Below the pieces are notes generated by a model, which was not told where the DNA came from, searched no databases, and saw nothing but the letters and a program-made list of their open reading frames with translations. From the NCBI GenBank assembly GCA_002366635.1, contig DFBN01000097.1, positions 13,487-19,841 of the forward strand: 6,355 nucleotides of DNA, written 5' to 3'. Positions within the stretch are counted from its first letter, which is position 1. Each line of letters starts with the position of its first letter. Below, piece by piece: positions 1 through 6,260 of the stretch. The stretch comes from Caldifarciminota bacterium UBA3079 (GTDB lineage Bacteria; Hydrothermota; Tepidihabitantia; Tepidihabitantales; Tepidihabitantaceae). Both the position numbers and the translations under genes were made by a program.

Positions 1-1
1 A

Positions 2-46
2 ACACGGATGATTGAACGAATTTGCCAACTTGCGCCGGGAAGATGA
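2..46 (+). CDS. 3' end of an unidentified upstream gene (partial)
   Basis: The second frame reads TRMIERICQLAPGR and stops at TGA 44-46. Its stop overlaps the ATG of the next gene as ATGA (43-46), the usual sign of two translationally coupled genes in one operon. Because the next gene is a hydrogenase maturation protease, a hydrogenase subunit or accessory gene is the natural guess. The 14 visible residues do not contain the DPCxxC motif found near the end of [NiFe] large subunits, so the identity stays open. They could be a cleavable C-terminal extension of such a subunit, or another protein altogether. The assignment as coding rests only on the frame and the overlap. Confidence 0.4.
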   Translation, partial: TRMIERICQLAPGR

Positions 47-483
47 AAGCAGTCATTTTGGGAATAGGTAACCGAATGCGCGGTGATGATGCGGTCGGTA
101 GCCTTGTGGTTGACGAACTTGCCGGAATAAGAGGTTTGGAGGTTATTGATGTCAGAACAGCGCCGGAGAATTACATTGAGCCGGTGTCCCGACTCGAGCC
201 TAAGAAGGTGTTAATCGTCGATGCGTGTAATTTCGGTGGAAGGCCAGGCGAATTCAGGCTGTTTAACCCGGAAGAAATCGACCGGCTCGCAGGCGGAATT
301 GTATCGACCCATACATTACCTTTGAGTATGACCATAGCCCTTTTGGAGAAGAATCTTAAGGCTGAAATCCGGGTTCTCGGGGTTCAGCCTGCAAGCATTG
401 AATTTGATGCAGGGCTTTCTGAACCAGTTGCCAAGGTCGTGCCCGGACTGGTGTCTTTTATCCGGCAGTGGGCAGGCGTTTGA
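43..483 (+). CDS. [NiFe]-hydrogenase maturation endopeptidase, HycI-like
   Basis: This is a 146-residue protease of the HycI/HybD/HyaD family. These cytoplasmic enzymes clip the C-terminal tail of the hydrogenase large subunit after nickel insertion. The order of motifs is typical: GIGN at 7-10, GDD at 14-16, APEN at 40-43, IVDA at 58-61, STHTLPL at 88-94 and LGVQP near 113-117. D16, D60 and H90 fall where family members bind the nickel used for substrate recognition. The APEN, THxxPL and LGxQP segments recall E. coli HycI more than HyaD or HybD. A TTG at 22 would extend the protein by seven residues, but the ATG at 43 begins exactly at the conserved MKAVILGIGN, so I chose it. The Shine-Dalgarno sequence is poor (GGGA only two bases away), consistent with coupling to the upstream gene through the ATGA overlap. 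The hydrogenase itself lies outside the window, so its class is unknown. The last 26 nt overlap the convergent gene. Confidence 0.93.
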   Translation: MKAVILGIGNRMRGDDAVGSLVVDELAGIRGLEVIDVRTAPENYIEPVSRLEPKKVLIVDACNFGGRPGEFRLFNPEEIDRLAGGIVSTHTLPLSMTIALLEKNLKAEIRVLGVQPASIEFDAGLSEPVAKVVPGLVSFIRQWAGV

Positions 484-1792
484 CCCGCTGGTAACCCAGG
501 GTATAAAGTTTTGATGCACCACGGCGGCGGATGGCGTGACGGGCGTCCAGTATGAGAGTGCTCTCTTTGAAAATCATCCGGTAGTCAAAACAGGTATGGT
601 CTGTCAGGATTAACACGCAGTCTGCACGTCTCAGTGCTGCCCGGGTTAATGGCACCGATTTGAGCTTCTTGTTGCCGATTTCCAGTTCCGCGACATAAGG
701 GTCGTGATAATCGATTCGGCGCACTTTGTTCATGAAGATTTTCATTACTTTGATTGCGGGCGAGTTGCGGATGTCTCCTACATCCTTTTTGAATGCGGCT
801 CCAAGCACAAGCAGTCGCGCGCGGGAGCATGGAATGCCATTTGTGCCAAGCACTTCGAGCAGACGGTCGGTAACCAAGTAGGGCATACTTTCATTAGTTT
901 CTGCAGCCAGCTCAATGAAATTGGAATGAAAGTCATACTCGCGTGCCTTCCAGGAGAGATAATAAGGGTCAACAAGGATACAGTGACCGCCGATGCCCGG
1001 ACCCGGATAGAAAGGCATGAATCCGAAAGGTTTGGTCGATGCGGCTTCGATGACTTCCCAGATGTCAATATTACCCATGCGCTCGCACATCTTGGCGAGT
1101 TCATTGACCAAGGCGATGTTGACACTTCGAAAGATATTTTCAAGTAGCTTGGACATCTCGGCGACACGCGGGGATGATACCGGAAAAACTTTATCGACAA
1201 ACTGGGAGAAAAACAGTTCTGTAAGCCGGGTACAAGATTTGGTGACACCGCCGACGACTATAGGTGTGGTGCGTGTGGTGAATTTTTTATTTCCCGGGTC
1301 AATCCTTTCTGGTACAAATGAAAGACAGAAGTCTTTGCCTGCTTTGAGCTTGTTCTGTTCCAGTATCGGCTGCAAAATTTTTTCAGTCGTTTCAGGATAG
1401 GTAGTGCTTCTGAGGATTATGAGCTGTCCTGGTTTCAGATAGCGGGCTACAGAACGGCCGGATTCCTTTATGTAGGAAATATCAGGGTCTTTAGTCGGGG
1501 TAAATGGTGTAGGAACACAGATGATGATGATGTCGCAATTTCTGCATACCCGGTAGTCTGTTGTTGCTTCCAGCATACCGTCGTCTACGACCGCTGCTAC
1601 ATCACGGGTCGGAACATCGTCGATAAAACTGCGGCCACGACGAACCGCATTAACCTTTTTGGAGTTGATATCAATACCTGTGGTCCGATAACCAGCGCGC
1701 GCTATCTCGACGCAAAGCGGAAGTCCGACATAGCCGATGCCGATAATGGCAACGCGGGCTTTCCTTTTAAGGATTTTGTTTGCAAGGTCCAT
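458..1792 (-). CDS. Nucleotide-sugar dehydrogenase (UDP-GlcNAc/ManNAc 6-dehydrogenase type)
   Basis: A complete 444-residue UDP-glucose/GDP-mannose dehydrogenase family protein. It oxidises the C6 alcohol of a UDP-sugar to a carboxylate with two NAD+, supplying uronic-acid precursors for capsule, O-antigen or other surface glycans. The N-terminal Rossmann domain shows GIGYVGLPL (18-26, glycines 18/20/23) with D41 placed to bind NAD. PERIDPGN (161-168) is the form usual in UDP-GlcNAc/UDP-ManNAc dehydrogenases (WbpA/WecC); UDP-glucose enzymes more often have PEFLREG. The central helix has EMSKLLENIFRSVNIALVNE (212-231) with K215. GPGIGGHCI holds the catalytic C271. The C-terminal domain has LGAAFKKDVGDIRNSP (330-344). 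ATG at 1792 is preceded by AAGGAAGG and sits just ahead of the Rossmann fold. An in-frame TTG farther upstream would run back into yifB and was rejected. It starts 22 nt after yifB, so it is probably the last gene of the same transcript. The exact substrate cannot be settled from sequence alone. Confidence 0.95.
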   Translation of the reverse strand: MDLANKILKRKARVAIIGIGYVGLPLCVEIARAGYRTTGIDINSKKVNAVRRGRSFIDDVPTRDVAAVVDDGMLEATTDYRVCRNCDIIIICVPTPFTPTKDPDISYIKESGRSVARYLKPGQLIILRSTTYPETTEKILQPILEQNKLKAGKDFCLSFVPERIDPGNKKFTTRTTPIVVGGVTKSCTRLTELFFSQFVDKVFPVSSPRVAEMSKLLENIFRSVNIALVNELAKMCERMGNIDIWEVIEAASTKPFGFMPFYPGPGIGGHCILVDPYYLSWKAREYDFHSNFIELAAETNESMPYLVTDRLLEVLGTNGIPCSRARLLVLGAAFKKDVGDIRNSPAIKVMKIFMNKVRRIDYHDPYVAELEIGNKKLKSVPLTRAALRRADCVLILTDHTCFDYRMIFKESTLILDARHAIRRRGASKLYTLGYQRVKRLPTAG

Positions 1793-1814
1793 ATTCCTTC
1801 CTTTCCAAATCGGT

Positions 1815-3356
1815 TCACCAGTTGACACGGTCAAAACTGCGGTACTGCACCGCTTCGGTGATGTGGGGTGGCTCAATCCTTTCTGACCTTTCCAAATCAG
1901 CGATGGTGCGGCTTACCTTTAATATACGGTGATAAGCGCGCGCTGACAGTCCGAGCCGTTCAATTGCAATGTGCAGGAATTTATCGCTTTCTTTTGTTAT
2001 CTGACAGTATCGCTTGACCTGTCGCGGTCCCATCTGCGCATTGGCATAGATTGGGTGATGGCCACTGCCGGTTGAAAAACGCTGATGCTGCAAGGCGCGC
2101 GCCTCAGCTACCCGCGCGGCAACTGTGCGGGAATTTTCTGTCGGTGCTCTTGATGACATTTCCTTGTATTTCAACGCCGGGACGTCGATGTGGATGTCGA
2201 TACGGTCCAAAAGCGGGCCAGATATTTTGCTTCGGTAACGGCGGATTTTGTTGGGGGTGCAGGTGCAGACATGGTGTGGGTCACCGAAATACCCGCAAGG
2301 GCAAGGGTTCATGGCACATACAAGCATGAACCGCGTCGGGAATGTCAAAGTAGATTTGGCACGGCCAATTGTCACAGTGCCGTCTTCTATTGGCTGGCGC
2401 ATTCCTTCAAGTACATCCCTTCTGAACTCCGGCAGTTCATCAAGGAAAAGCACGCCATTGTGGGCGAGCGATACTTCACCGGGTCTCGGGATTGCACCAC
2501 CGCCAATCATCCCGGCTTCTGAAATATTGTGATGGGGAGAACGGAAAGGCCGTACTGCTACAAGGGGCCGGTCGGCCGAGAGCATACCGACAACACTGTG
2601 AATCTTTGTCGCATCGAGGGCTTCTTCCAGGGTGAGCGGCGGCAGAATCGTTGGCAGGCGCCGGGCCAGCATGGTTTTGCCGCTGCCGGGCGGGCCAACC
2701 ATCAGGATGTTGTGATTTCCGGCGGCTGCTACTTCCAGGGCGCGCTTCGCGTGCTCGTGCCCCTGAACATCGCTGAGGTCTACCTGAGGGACTGCTGTTT
2801 TATCAAAAAGGTGAGAAATATCAACTCGACACGGCTCCACTTTTGCTTCGCCTTTCAGAAAGAAAGCGGTCTGGGCTAAAGAGGAAAGACCGTAAACCGG
2901 TATTTTTTCGACCATTGCGGCCTCGGTGGCGTTTTGGACCGGCAGGACCAAACCACGCAAATGTGTGTCCCGTGCAGCCAGGGCCATCGATACTGCACCT
3001 TTTACCGGCCTGAGCGTTCCGTCAAGTGAGAGTTCACCCAGAAAGGCGTAGTTACGGTAGAGCGTCGGACTGAGGCCGCTGAAGGCAGCCAGAATTCCCA
3101 GGGCCACCGGCAGGTCGAAAGCCGCTCCTTCCTTTTTGATGTCGGCAGGTGCAAGGTTGACAGTGATGCGGCGGTTCGGGAATGCAAAACCAGAGTTCTT
3201 GATTGCAGCCTGGACACGATGCTGGGATTCTTTGACCGCTGTGTCGGGCAGGCCAACGATAGTGAATGTCGGGAGTCCTGGAGAAATGTCAGTCTCAACC
3301 GAGACGATAAAGGCATCTATTCCGAATATAGATGTCGACAACACAGTTGAGAGCAT
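1815..3356 (-). CDS. yifB: YifB/ComM family Mg-chelatase-like AAA+ ATPase
   Basis: A full-length 513-residue YifB/ComM protein. Family members are hexameric AAA+ motors; ComM promotes branch migration and integration of donor DNA during natural transformation, and homologues also occur in bacteria not known to be competent. The N-terminal ChlI/Lon-protease-like domain contains DISPGLPTFTIVGLPDTAVKES (23-44) and RRITVNLAPADIKKEG (62-77). Walker A is GPPGSGKT (221-228), Walker B is VLFLDE (302-307), and FRSPHH (271-276) is typical. A four-cysteine cluster, C352, C354, C364 and C366 (CPCG...CTCTP), is a known family feature that may bind metal. The C-terminal Mg_chelatase_C domain ends with LGLSARAYHRILKVSRTIADL. 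The ATG at 3356 shares one base with the yraN stop (TGATG), and GGAG lies seven bases upstream. The product is therefore likely translated by reinitiation after YraN. The pairing of yraN and yifB is common in bacteria and supports a DNA-processing role, but competence is not shown here. Confidence 0.96.
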   Translation of the reverse strand: MLSTVLSTSIFGIDAFIVSVETDISPGLPTFTIVGLPDTAVKESQHRVQAAIKNSGFAFPNRRITVNLAPADIKKEGAAFDLPVALGILAAFSGLSPTLYRNYAFLGELSLDGTLRPVKGAVSMALAARDTHLRGLVLPVQNATEAAMVEKIPVYGLSSLAQTAFFLKGEAKVEPCRVDISHLFDKTAVPQVDLSDVQGHEHAKRALEVAAAGNHNILMVGPPGSGKTMLARRLPTILPPLTLEEALDATKIHSVVGMLSADRPLVAVRPFRSPHHNISEAGMIGGGAIPRPGEVSLAHNGVLFLDELPEFRRDVLEGMRQPIEDGTVTIGRAKSTLTFPTRFMLVCAMNPCPCGYFGDPHHVCTCTPNKIRRYRSKISGPLLDRIDIHIDVPALKYKEMSSRAPTENSRTVAARVAEARALQHQRFSTGSGHHPIYANAQMGPRQVKRYCQITKESDKFLHIAIERLGLSARAYHRILKVSRTIADLERSERIEPPHITEAVQYRSFDRVNW

Positions 3357-3706
3357 CAGAAGGCTCCGTAGATATGCTCGATAGCTGGCGGTTCAGAACT
3401 TAACATGATACTGAGCACATCGAATCGCACATCGCACTGTTCCAATTGGTGTGTTATGAGGTATTCCTGGGCGAGTCGGCGCAGCCGTTTCTGTTTCTGC
3501 GGACCGACCGACTCAGCGGGAAGGCCGAACCGGTTTGAGGTGCGCGTTTTTACCTCAACGAATACAATTGCTCCTGAATCATTACATACGATATCGATTT
3601 CACCCAGGCGGGAACGGTGGTTGCGGTCGAGAATCCTATAGCCTTTTTCTTTCAGGAAATCACATGCCAGTTGTTCTCCTTTTTGTCCCACTGCTTTACG
3701 GTTCAT
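3356..3706 (-). CDS. yraN: YraN family (UPF0102) endonuclease-like protein
   Basis: A 116-residue member of the YraN/UPF0102 family, which has a restriction-endonuclease-like (Holliday-junction-resolvase-related) fold. The biochemical role is not firmly established; a DNA-processing nuclease is suspected. Visible motifs are the N-terminal GQKGEQLACDFLKEKGYRI (7-25, with E11), GEIDIV (35-40, with E36 and D38) and FVEVKTR (49-55, with E51 and K53). The acidic residues and lysine match the PD-(D/E)xK active-site pattern. ATG at 3706 gives the usual family N-terminus and length. No purine-rich Shine-Dalgarno sequence is visible in the bases before it (CTACCTGAACCA), and it lies four nucleotides after the rnhB stop, so translation probably depends on coupling to rnhB. 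The stop codon overlaps the yifB start by one base. Confidence 0.94.
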   Translation of the reverse strand: MNRKAVGQKGEQLACDFLKEKGYRILDRNHRSRLGEIDIVCNDSGAIVFVEVKTRTSNRFGLPAESVGPQKQKRLRRLAQEYLITHQLEQCDVRFDVLSIMLSSEPPAIEHIYGAF

Positions 3707-3710
3707 TGGT

Positions 3711-4313
3711 TCAGGTAGAGGGACAATTGCGGACCGGTGCGAAAGTAAGGCGGTGCACCGGCGATGCGCCCAGTTTGTTCAGGGCCTGGATGTGAGCCGG
3801 TGTCGGATAGCCTTTGTGTTTTGCCAATCCGTATCCTGGGTAGCGTTGCTCCAGTCTTCTCATCAGCCGGTCACGATGCACCTTGGCAAGGATTGAGGCA
3901 CAGGCTATCGAATAGCTGCGTTGGTCCCCATGGATTATGCCGGTGCATGGCAGTTTCAGGTCCGGGATTTGCCAGCCGTCTGCGAGTATGAAACCGGGGC
4001 GAAGTGAGAGTTTTCCAATCGCTTGGCGCATTGCCCGGAAAGTAGCCACCAGGATATTGTCCCGGTCGATTATGTGATTGCTGGCTTTGCCGATTGCCCA
4101 GCTCAGTGCCTGTTCCTTGATTTTGCGGCTGAGATTTTCGCGTCTGGTGGGGGAAAGCTTTTTGGAATCATTGACTCCAGGGATTTCACGGTAACGAGGC
4201 ATAATGACCGCTGCTGCAACCACTGGTCCTGCCAAAGCACCCCTTCCGGCTTCATCAACTCCACAAAAGAGGGTTCTATGTTTACACAGTTTCCGGTCGA
4301 GGTTTTCTTTCAA
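3711..4313 (-). CDS. rnhB: Ribonuclease HII
   Basis: A 200-residue RNase HII, which removes single misincorporated ribonucleotides and RNA primers from DNA-RNA hybrids. The hallmark GVDEAGRG (18-25) supplies D20 and E21 of the active site and the GRG motif that contacts the RNA-DNA junction. D112 (ADGWQ) and D130 (HGDQRS) complete the four acidic metal ligands. [14 protein letters not shown] (135-148) and HKGYPTPAH (166-174) are further family signatures. No ATG or GTG lies upstream of the DEAGRG block in frame. TAA occurs five codons before the TTG at 4313, so this TTG is the best start. It overlaps the end of rplS by 32 nt. Its ribosome-binding context is weak: AAAAGGA abuts the start codon, with AGAG about seven bases away. 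The only other upstream possibility I see is a CTG at codon 9. Function is secure; the exact start is less so. Confidence 0.95.
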   Translation of the reverse strand: MKENLDRKLCKHRTLFCGVDEAGRGALAGPVVAAAVIMPRYREIPGVNDSKKLSPTRRENLSRKIKEQALSWAIGKASNHIIDRDNILVATFRAMRQAIGKLSLRPGFILADGWQIPDLKLPCTGIIHGDQRSYSIACASILAKVHRDRLMRRLEQRYPGYGLAKHKGYPTPAHIQALNKLGASPVHRLTFAPVRNCPST

Positions 4314-4662
4314 TCCTTTTCTCTTTTAGCTGAGCGCTACGGCCTTTTCTTTCCCGCAGATAGTAAAGTTTGGCCCGGCGGACCTTGCTGTGCCGTTTGA
4401 CCTCCACTTTGGTAATTACCGGAGATTTGAACGGGAATATCCGTTCTATGCCAATGCCGCGGCTCATTTTCCTGACAGTAAATGTCTTGCTTTCTTCTTT
4501 GCCGCGGATTTTTATTATGGTTCCAGTAAAGGTTTGAATACGTTCCTTGCCCCCTTCGATTATCCTGAGCTGAACTGAGACGATGTCGCCCGGACCGAGC
4601 GGCGGTATCTCAGCCGGCTTCAGCGTGACTTTATCTTTCTTGGTCCCTTTTTTCTTCGCCAT
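4282..4662 (-). CDS. rplS: 50S ribosomal protein L19
   Basis: A 126-residue L19, a large-subunit protein at the interface with the 30S subunit. The core is clear: [28 protein letters not shown] (25-52), [24 protein letters not shown] (60-83), and the signature [23 protein letters not shown] (88-110). The chosen ATG at 4662 has a strong AAGGAGA Shine-Dalgarno sequence (4669-4675) six bases away. An in-frame TTG at 4680 would add six residues but lies upstream of that site. Compared with the roughly 115-residue E. coli protein, the N-terminus is a Lys-rich stretch ([11 protein letters not shown]), and the C-terminus has an extra basic tail of about a dozen residues. The start overlaps the end of trmD by 32 nt, and the stop overlaps the rnhB start by 32 nt, so L19 is embedded at both ends. 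Confidence 0.97.
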   Translation of the reverse strand: MAKKKGTKKDKVTLKPAEIPPLGPGDIVSVQLRIIEGGKERIQTFTGTIIKIRGKEESKTFTVRKMSRGIGIERIFPFKSPVITKVEVKRHSKVRRAKLYYLRERKGRSAQLKEKRIERKPRPETV

Positions 4663-5425
4663 TTGTAATCTCCTTTTCAAGTTTTGCCAGTAGGAACTGA
4701 CGCTCGGCCTGGGTTAGGATTTCGTTTCGCAACAGGTCGGGACGGCGCTGGGCAGTGGTAAGCAGGGCTTGTTTCCTGCGCCAACGCCTGACCGCCGCAT
4801 GGTCGCCCGAGAGCAGGACTTCAGGAACTGAGTTACCACGGAAATCCTGGGGACGGGTATAATAGGGTGCATCGAGTATGTTGGAAGAGAAGGAATCGGT
4901 GGTTACAGATTCCTCATGCCCGACTGCGCCGGGTAACAGGCGGGCTACTGATTCCACAATTACCAATGCTGCTGCTTCACCGCCAGAGAGAATGTAATCG
5001 CCGATAGAAACTTCATCATCTGCAAGTTCGGTTCGGACCCGTTCATCAATACCTTTATACCGGCCGCATATGAGCACGAGATGCTGATACTGACTGAATT
5101 CACGGGCGACAGACTGGTTGAATGAATGTCCCTGTGGTGAAAGCAGGACCACATGCGATTTTTCTTGGCGGATGCTTTCTACCGCACGGAAAACCGGGTC
5201 GGGTTTGAGCACCATCCCACAGCCGCCGCCAAACGGATAACCGTCGACCGTCCCGTGAGGGTCATCGGTGAAATCGCGAGGATTGACAATCTCGACTTTC
5301 AGGACGGCTTTTTCCTGAACGATGCGTACCGGGCCACAACTGAAAGGTCCTTTGAAAAAACCAGGGAACAGAGATATTATGTGAACCTTTAGCCCGGCCA
5401 GAATTTCCTCAGATTCACGACCCAA
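4631..5425 (-). CDS. trmD: tRNA (guanine37-N1)-methyltransferase TrmD
   Basis: A 264-residue TrmD. Using SAM, it makes m1G37 next to the anticodon in tRNAs for Leu, Pro and Arg, which prevents +1 frameshifting. The SPOUT trefoil-knot fold is evident: IISLFPGFF (16-24), [18 protein letters not shown] (60-77), LLSPQG (94-99), [12 protein letters not shown] (119-130) and [11 protein letters not shown] (140-150). D177 in TDSF corresponds to the catalytic Asp. [24 protein letters not shown] and RRPDLL mark the C-terminal tRNA-binding domain. No in-frame ATG or GTG precedes the first conserved block. TTG at 5425 is favoured: AAAAGG (5434-5439) lies eight bases upstream and a TAA closes the frame just beyond. 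A CTG at codon 9 preceded by GAGGA would give a more typical N-terminal length and remains possible. The gene begins 55 nt after khpA, with no rimM between. The 3' end carries the rplS ribosome-binding site. Confidence 0.96.
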   Translation of the reverse strand: MGRESEEILAGLKVHIISLFPGFFKGPFSCGPVRIVQEKAVLKVEIVNPRDFTDDPHGTVDGYPFGGGCGMVLKPDPVFRAVESIRQEKSHVVLLSPQGHSFNQSVAREFSQYQHLVLICGRYKGIDERVRTELADDEVSIGDYILSGGEAAALVIVESVARLLPGAVGHEESVTTDSFSSNILDAPYYTRPQDFRGNSVPEVLLSGDHAAVRRWRRKQALLTTAQRRPDLLRNEILTQAERQFLLAKLEKEITNGEEKRDQER

Positions 5426-5433
5426 ATCATGTA

Positions 5434-5439
5434 CCTTTT
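5434..5439 (-). promoter_or_regulatory. Shine-Dalgarno sequence supporting the trmD TTG start
   Basis: AAAAGG on the - strand lies eight bases before TTG 5425. An out-of-frame ATG at 5430 is only three bases from this site, too close for efficient use, so the TTG is the better-placed start. Confidence 0.5.
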
Positions 5440-5480
5440 ACAAATCCAGTCATCTAAAAGGAGAAAGCGGGTGCGGGCTT

Positions 5481-5720
5481 TTATTCCAAGATTTCCAGTT
5501 GCGCCCGTTTCCCTATTTTCATCGCGGCTGCGGTAATGATTGAGCGAATCGCCTTGGCGGTTCTACCCTCTTTGCCGATTACTTTGCCAAGGTCGCCTTG
5601 GCCTACCCGCAGCTCGTATATCAAAGTTTTTTCACCCGTGATTTCTTTTACTTCTACTTTGTCAGGTTGGTCCACAAGGGCCTTCGAGATGTATTCAACC
5701 AGTTGCTTCAGTTCCGTCAT
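5481..5720 (-). CDS. khpA: KH-domain RNA-binding protein KhpA (YlqC)
   Basis: A 79-residue single-KH-domain protein of the KhpA/YlqC family. In Firmicutes it pairs with KhpB (Jag/EloR) and influences cell elongation and RNA regulation. Elsewhere it is a small RNA-binding protein usually encoded next to rpsP. The KH core is plain: [30 protein letters not shown] (37-66), with the RNA-binding GxxG loop as GKEG (49-52). ATG at 5720 is preceded by a perfect AAGGAGG (5726-5732) at five bases. Its first 26 nt overlap the end of rpsP, so that Shine-Dalgarno sequence lies inside the S16 coding region. The khpB partner is not in the window. Confidence 0.95.
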   Translation of the reverse strand: MTELKQLVEYISKALVDQPDKVEVKEITGEKTLIYELRVGQGDLGKVIGKEGRTAKAIRSIITAAAMKIGKRAQLEILE

Positions 5721-6105
5721 TCTGTCCTCCTTCGTTGGATGTTTCCGTCAGTGCTGCATCACCGGCCTCTGCGGGTTGTGCTTCGGCTGCCGCTTCATCG
5801 GCCGGTCCTGCTGGCGCTTCGGCTGTGATTTTGCTTTCAGGCACAGCCTCGGTCACCTCTGGAACAGGTTTCTGTTCCTTGGAGTAGCGTCTGATAAGCT
5901 TTCGGGCAGTGTCGGTGGGTTGAGCACCCTTTGACAGCCAGTGTTCTACTCGTTCCAGATTCATCTCCAAGAGCTTACGGACGGGGTCATAATGGCCCAG
6001 TGCCTCAAGATATTTGCCGTCACGGGACCGGCTTGACTCAATTGCAACGATTCGGTAAGTCGGCCGATGCCGTTTTCCCATTCGCTTAAGTCGTATTTTT
6101 ACCAA
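5695..6105 (-). CDS. rpsP: 30S ribosomal protein S16 with a long C-terminal tail
   Basis: A 136-residue S16, a small-subunit protein needed for 30S assembly. The conserved domain fills about residues 1-80: [41 protein letters not shown], then [16 protein letters not shown] (56-71). The remaining 56 or so residues are an Ala/Glu/Pro/Thr-rich, acidic, low-complexity tail with no recognisable fold; E. coli S16 is only about 80 residues. The start is TTG at 6105. It gives exactly the family N-terminus, and AAGGAG (6113-6118) is seven bases upstream; the next ATG (codon 9) would cut off the first beta strand. It is the first gene of the operon, about 20 nt after the predicted transcription start. 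The low-complexity tail also contains the khpA ribosome-binding site. Confidence 0.96.
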   Translation of the reverse strand: MVKIRLKRMGKRHRPTYRIVAIESSRSRDGKYLEALGHYDPVRKLLEMNLERVEHWLSKGAQPTDTARKLIRRYSKEQKPVPEVTEAVPESKITAEAPAGPADEAAAEAQPAEAGDAALTETSNEGGQNDGTEATG

Positions 6106-6112
6106 ATTCTTT

Positions 6113-6118
6113 CTCCTT
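6113..6118 (-). promoter_or_regulatory. Shine-Dalgarno sequence deciding the rpsP TTG start
   Basis: AAGGAG read on the - strand, seven bases before TTG 6105. Its strength and spacing, together with the S16 family N-terminus immediately after it, are the reasons for accepting TTG as the start instead of an internal ATG. Confidence 0.8.
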
Positions 6119-6131
6119 TTCTACAGTTCAA

Positions 6132-6159
6132 ACGATACAGAAACGAAAAGGGTTGTCAA
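6132..6159 (-). promoter_or_regulatory. Sigma-70-type promoter for the rpsP operon
   Basis: On the - strand, a perfect TTGACA -35 box (6154-6159) is followed after 16 bp by TATCGT (6132-6137), a four-of-six match to TATAAT. This predicts transcription starting near 6125 and a leader of about 20 nt before the rpsP TTG codon, just long enough to hold its AAGGAG. Position and orientation fit the head of the eight-gene operon. The -10 match is imperfect and the spacer is one base short of ideal. The leader is too short to hold a riboswitch or a large ribosomal-protein operator. Confidence 0.6.
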
Positions 6160-6188
6160 TAGCCGCTGGAATTACTTAAGGCATCGGT

Positions 6189-6206
6189 TGAAAAGGGTTC
6201 CTTTCA
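6189..6206. repeat. Short inverted repeat upstream of the rpsP promoter
   Basis: Read on the - strand, TGAAAGG and CTTTTCA flank an AACC loop, giving seven pairs, one of them G-U. It lies seven bases past the TGA at 6213. No run of U follows, so it is not a standard intrinsic terminator. It could slow or protect the end of the upstream transcript, or be chance. Confidence 0.3.
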
Positions 6207-6260
6207 GGTGATTCAAGAAGTATAGCTCTTTATGGTATCATAAGGTTCTTTTGAAAGGAA
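6198..6260. repeat. Nine-base inverted repeat spanning the end of the upstream gene
   Basis: TTCCTTTCA (6198-6206) and TGAAAGGAA (6252-6260) are perfect reverse complements separated by 45 bases. A smaller five-base palindrome, TTATG/CATAA (6230-6243), lies in the loop. The left arm is shared with the 6189-6206 hairpin, so the two structures exclude each other in RNA. The function is unknown. Confidence 0.3.

Noticed and set aside
484..501. Hairpin CTGG-TAAC-CCAG as a terminator after the hydrogenase protease
   Set aside because: The stem is only four bases plus a bulged extension, no U-run follows, and it lies inside the coding sequence of the convergent dehydrogenase.
704..1147. Open + strand frame of 147 codons opposite the nucleotide-sugar dehydrogenase
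   Set aside because: It lies entirely antisense to a gene with full family conservation, shows no recognisable motif, and is best explained as a shadow of the real coding frame.
1793..1876. Extended dehydrogenase start inside yifB
   Set aside because: The extra 28 residues are not family-like, and the ATG at 1792 has a good ribosome-binding site directly before the Rossmann fold.
2529..2879. Open + strand frame of 116 codons opposite yifB
   Set aside because: It is antisense to the conserved YifB ATPase domain and its protein resembles nothing I recognise; treated as a shadow.
5461..5483. GC-rich stretch after khpA as a terminator
   Set aside because: The G-rich units GCGGGT/GCGGGC are direct and not inverted repeats, so no stable stem forms; trmD is likely read through from khpA.
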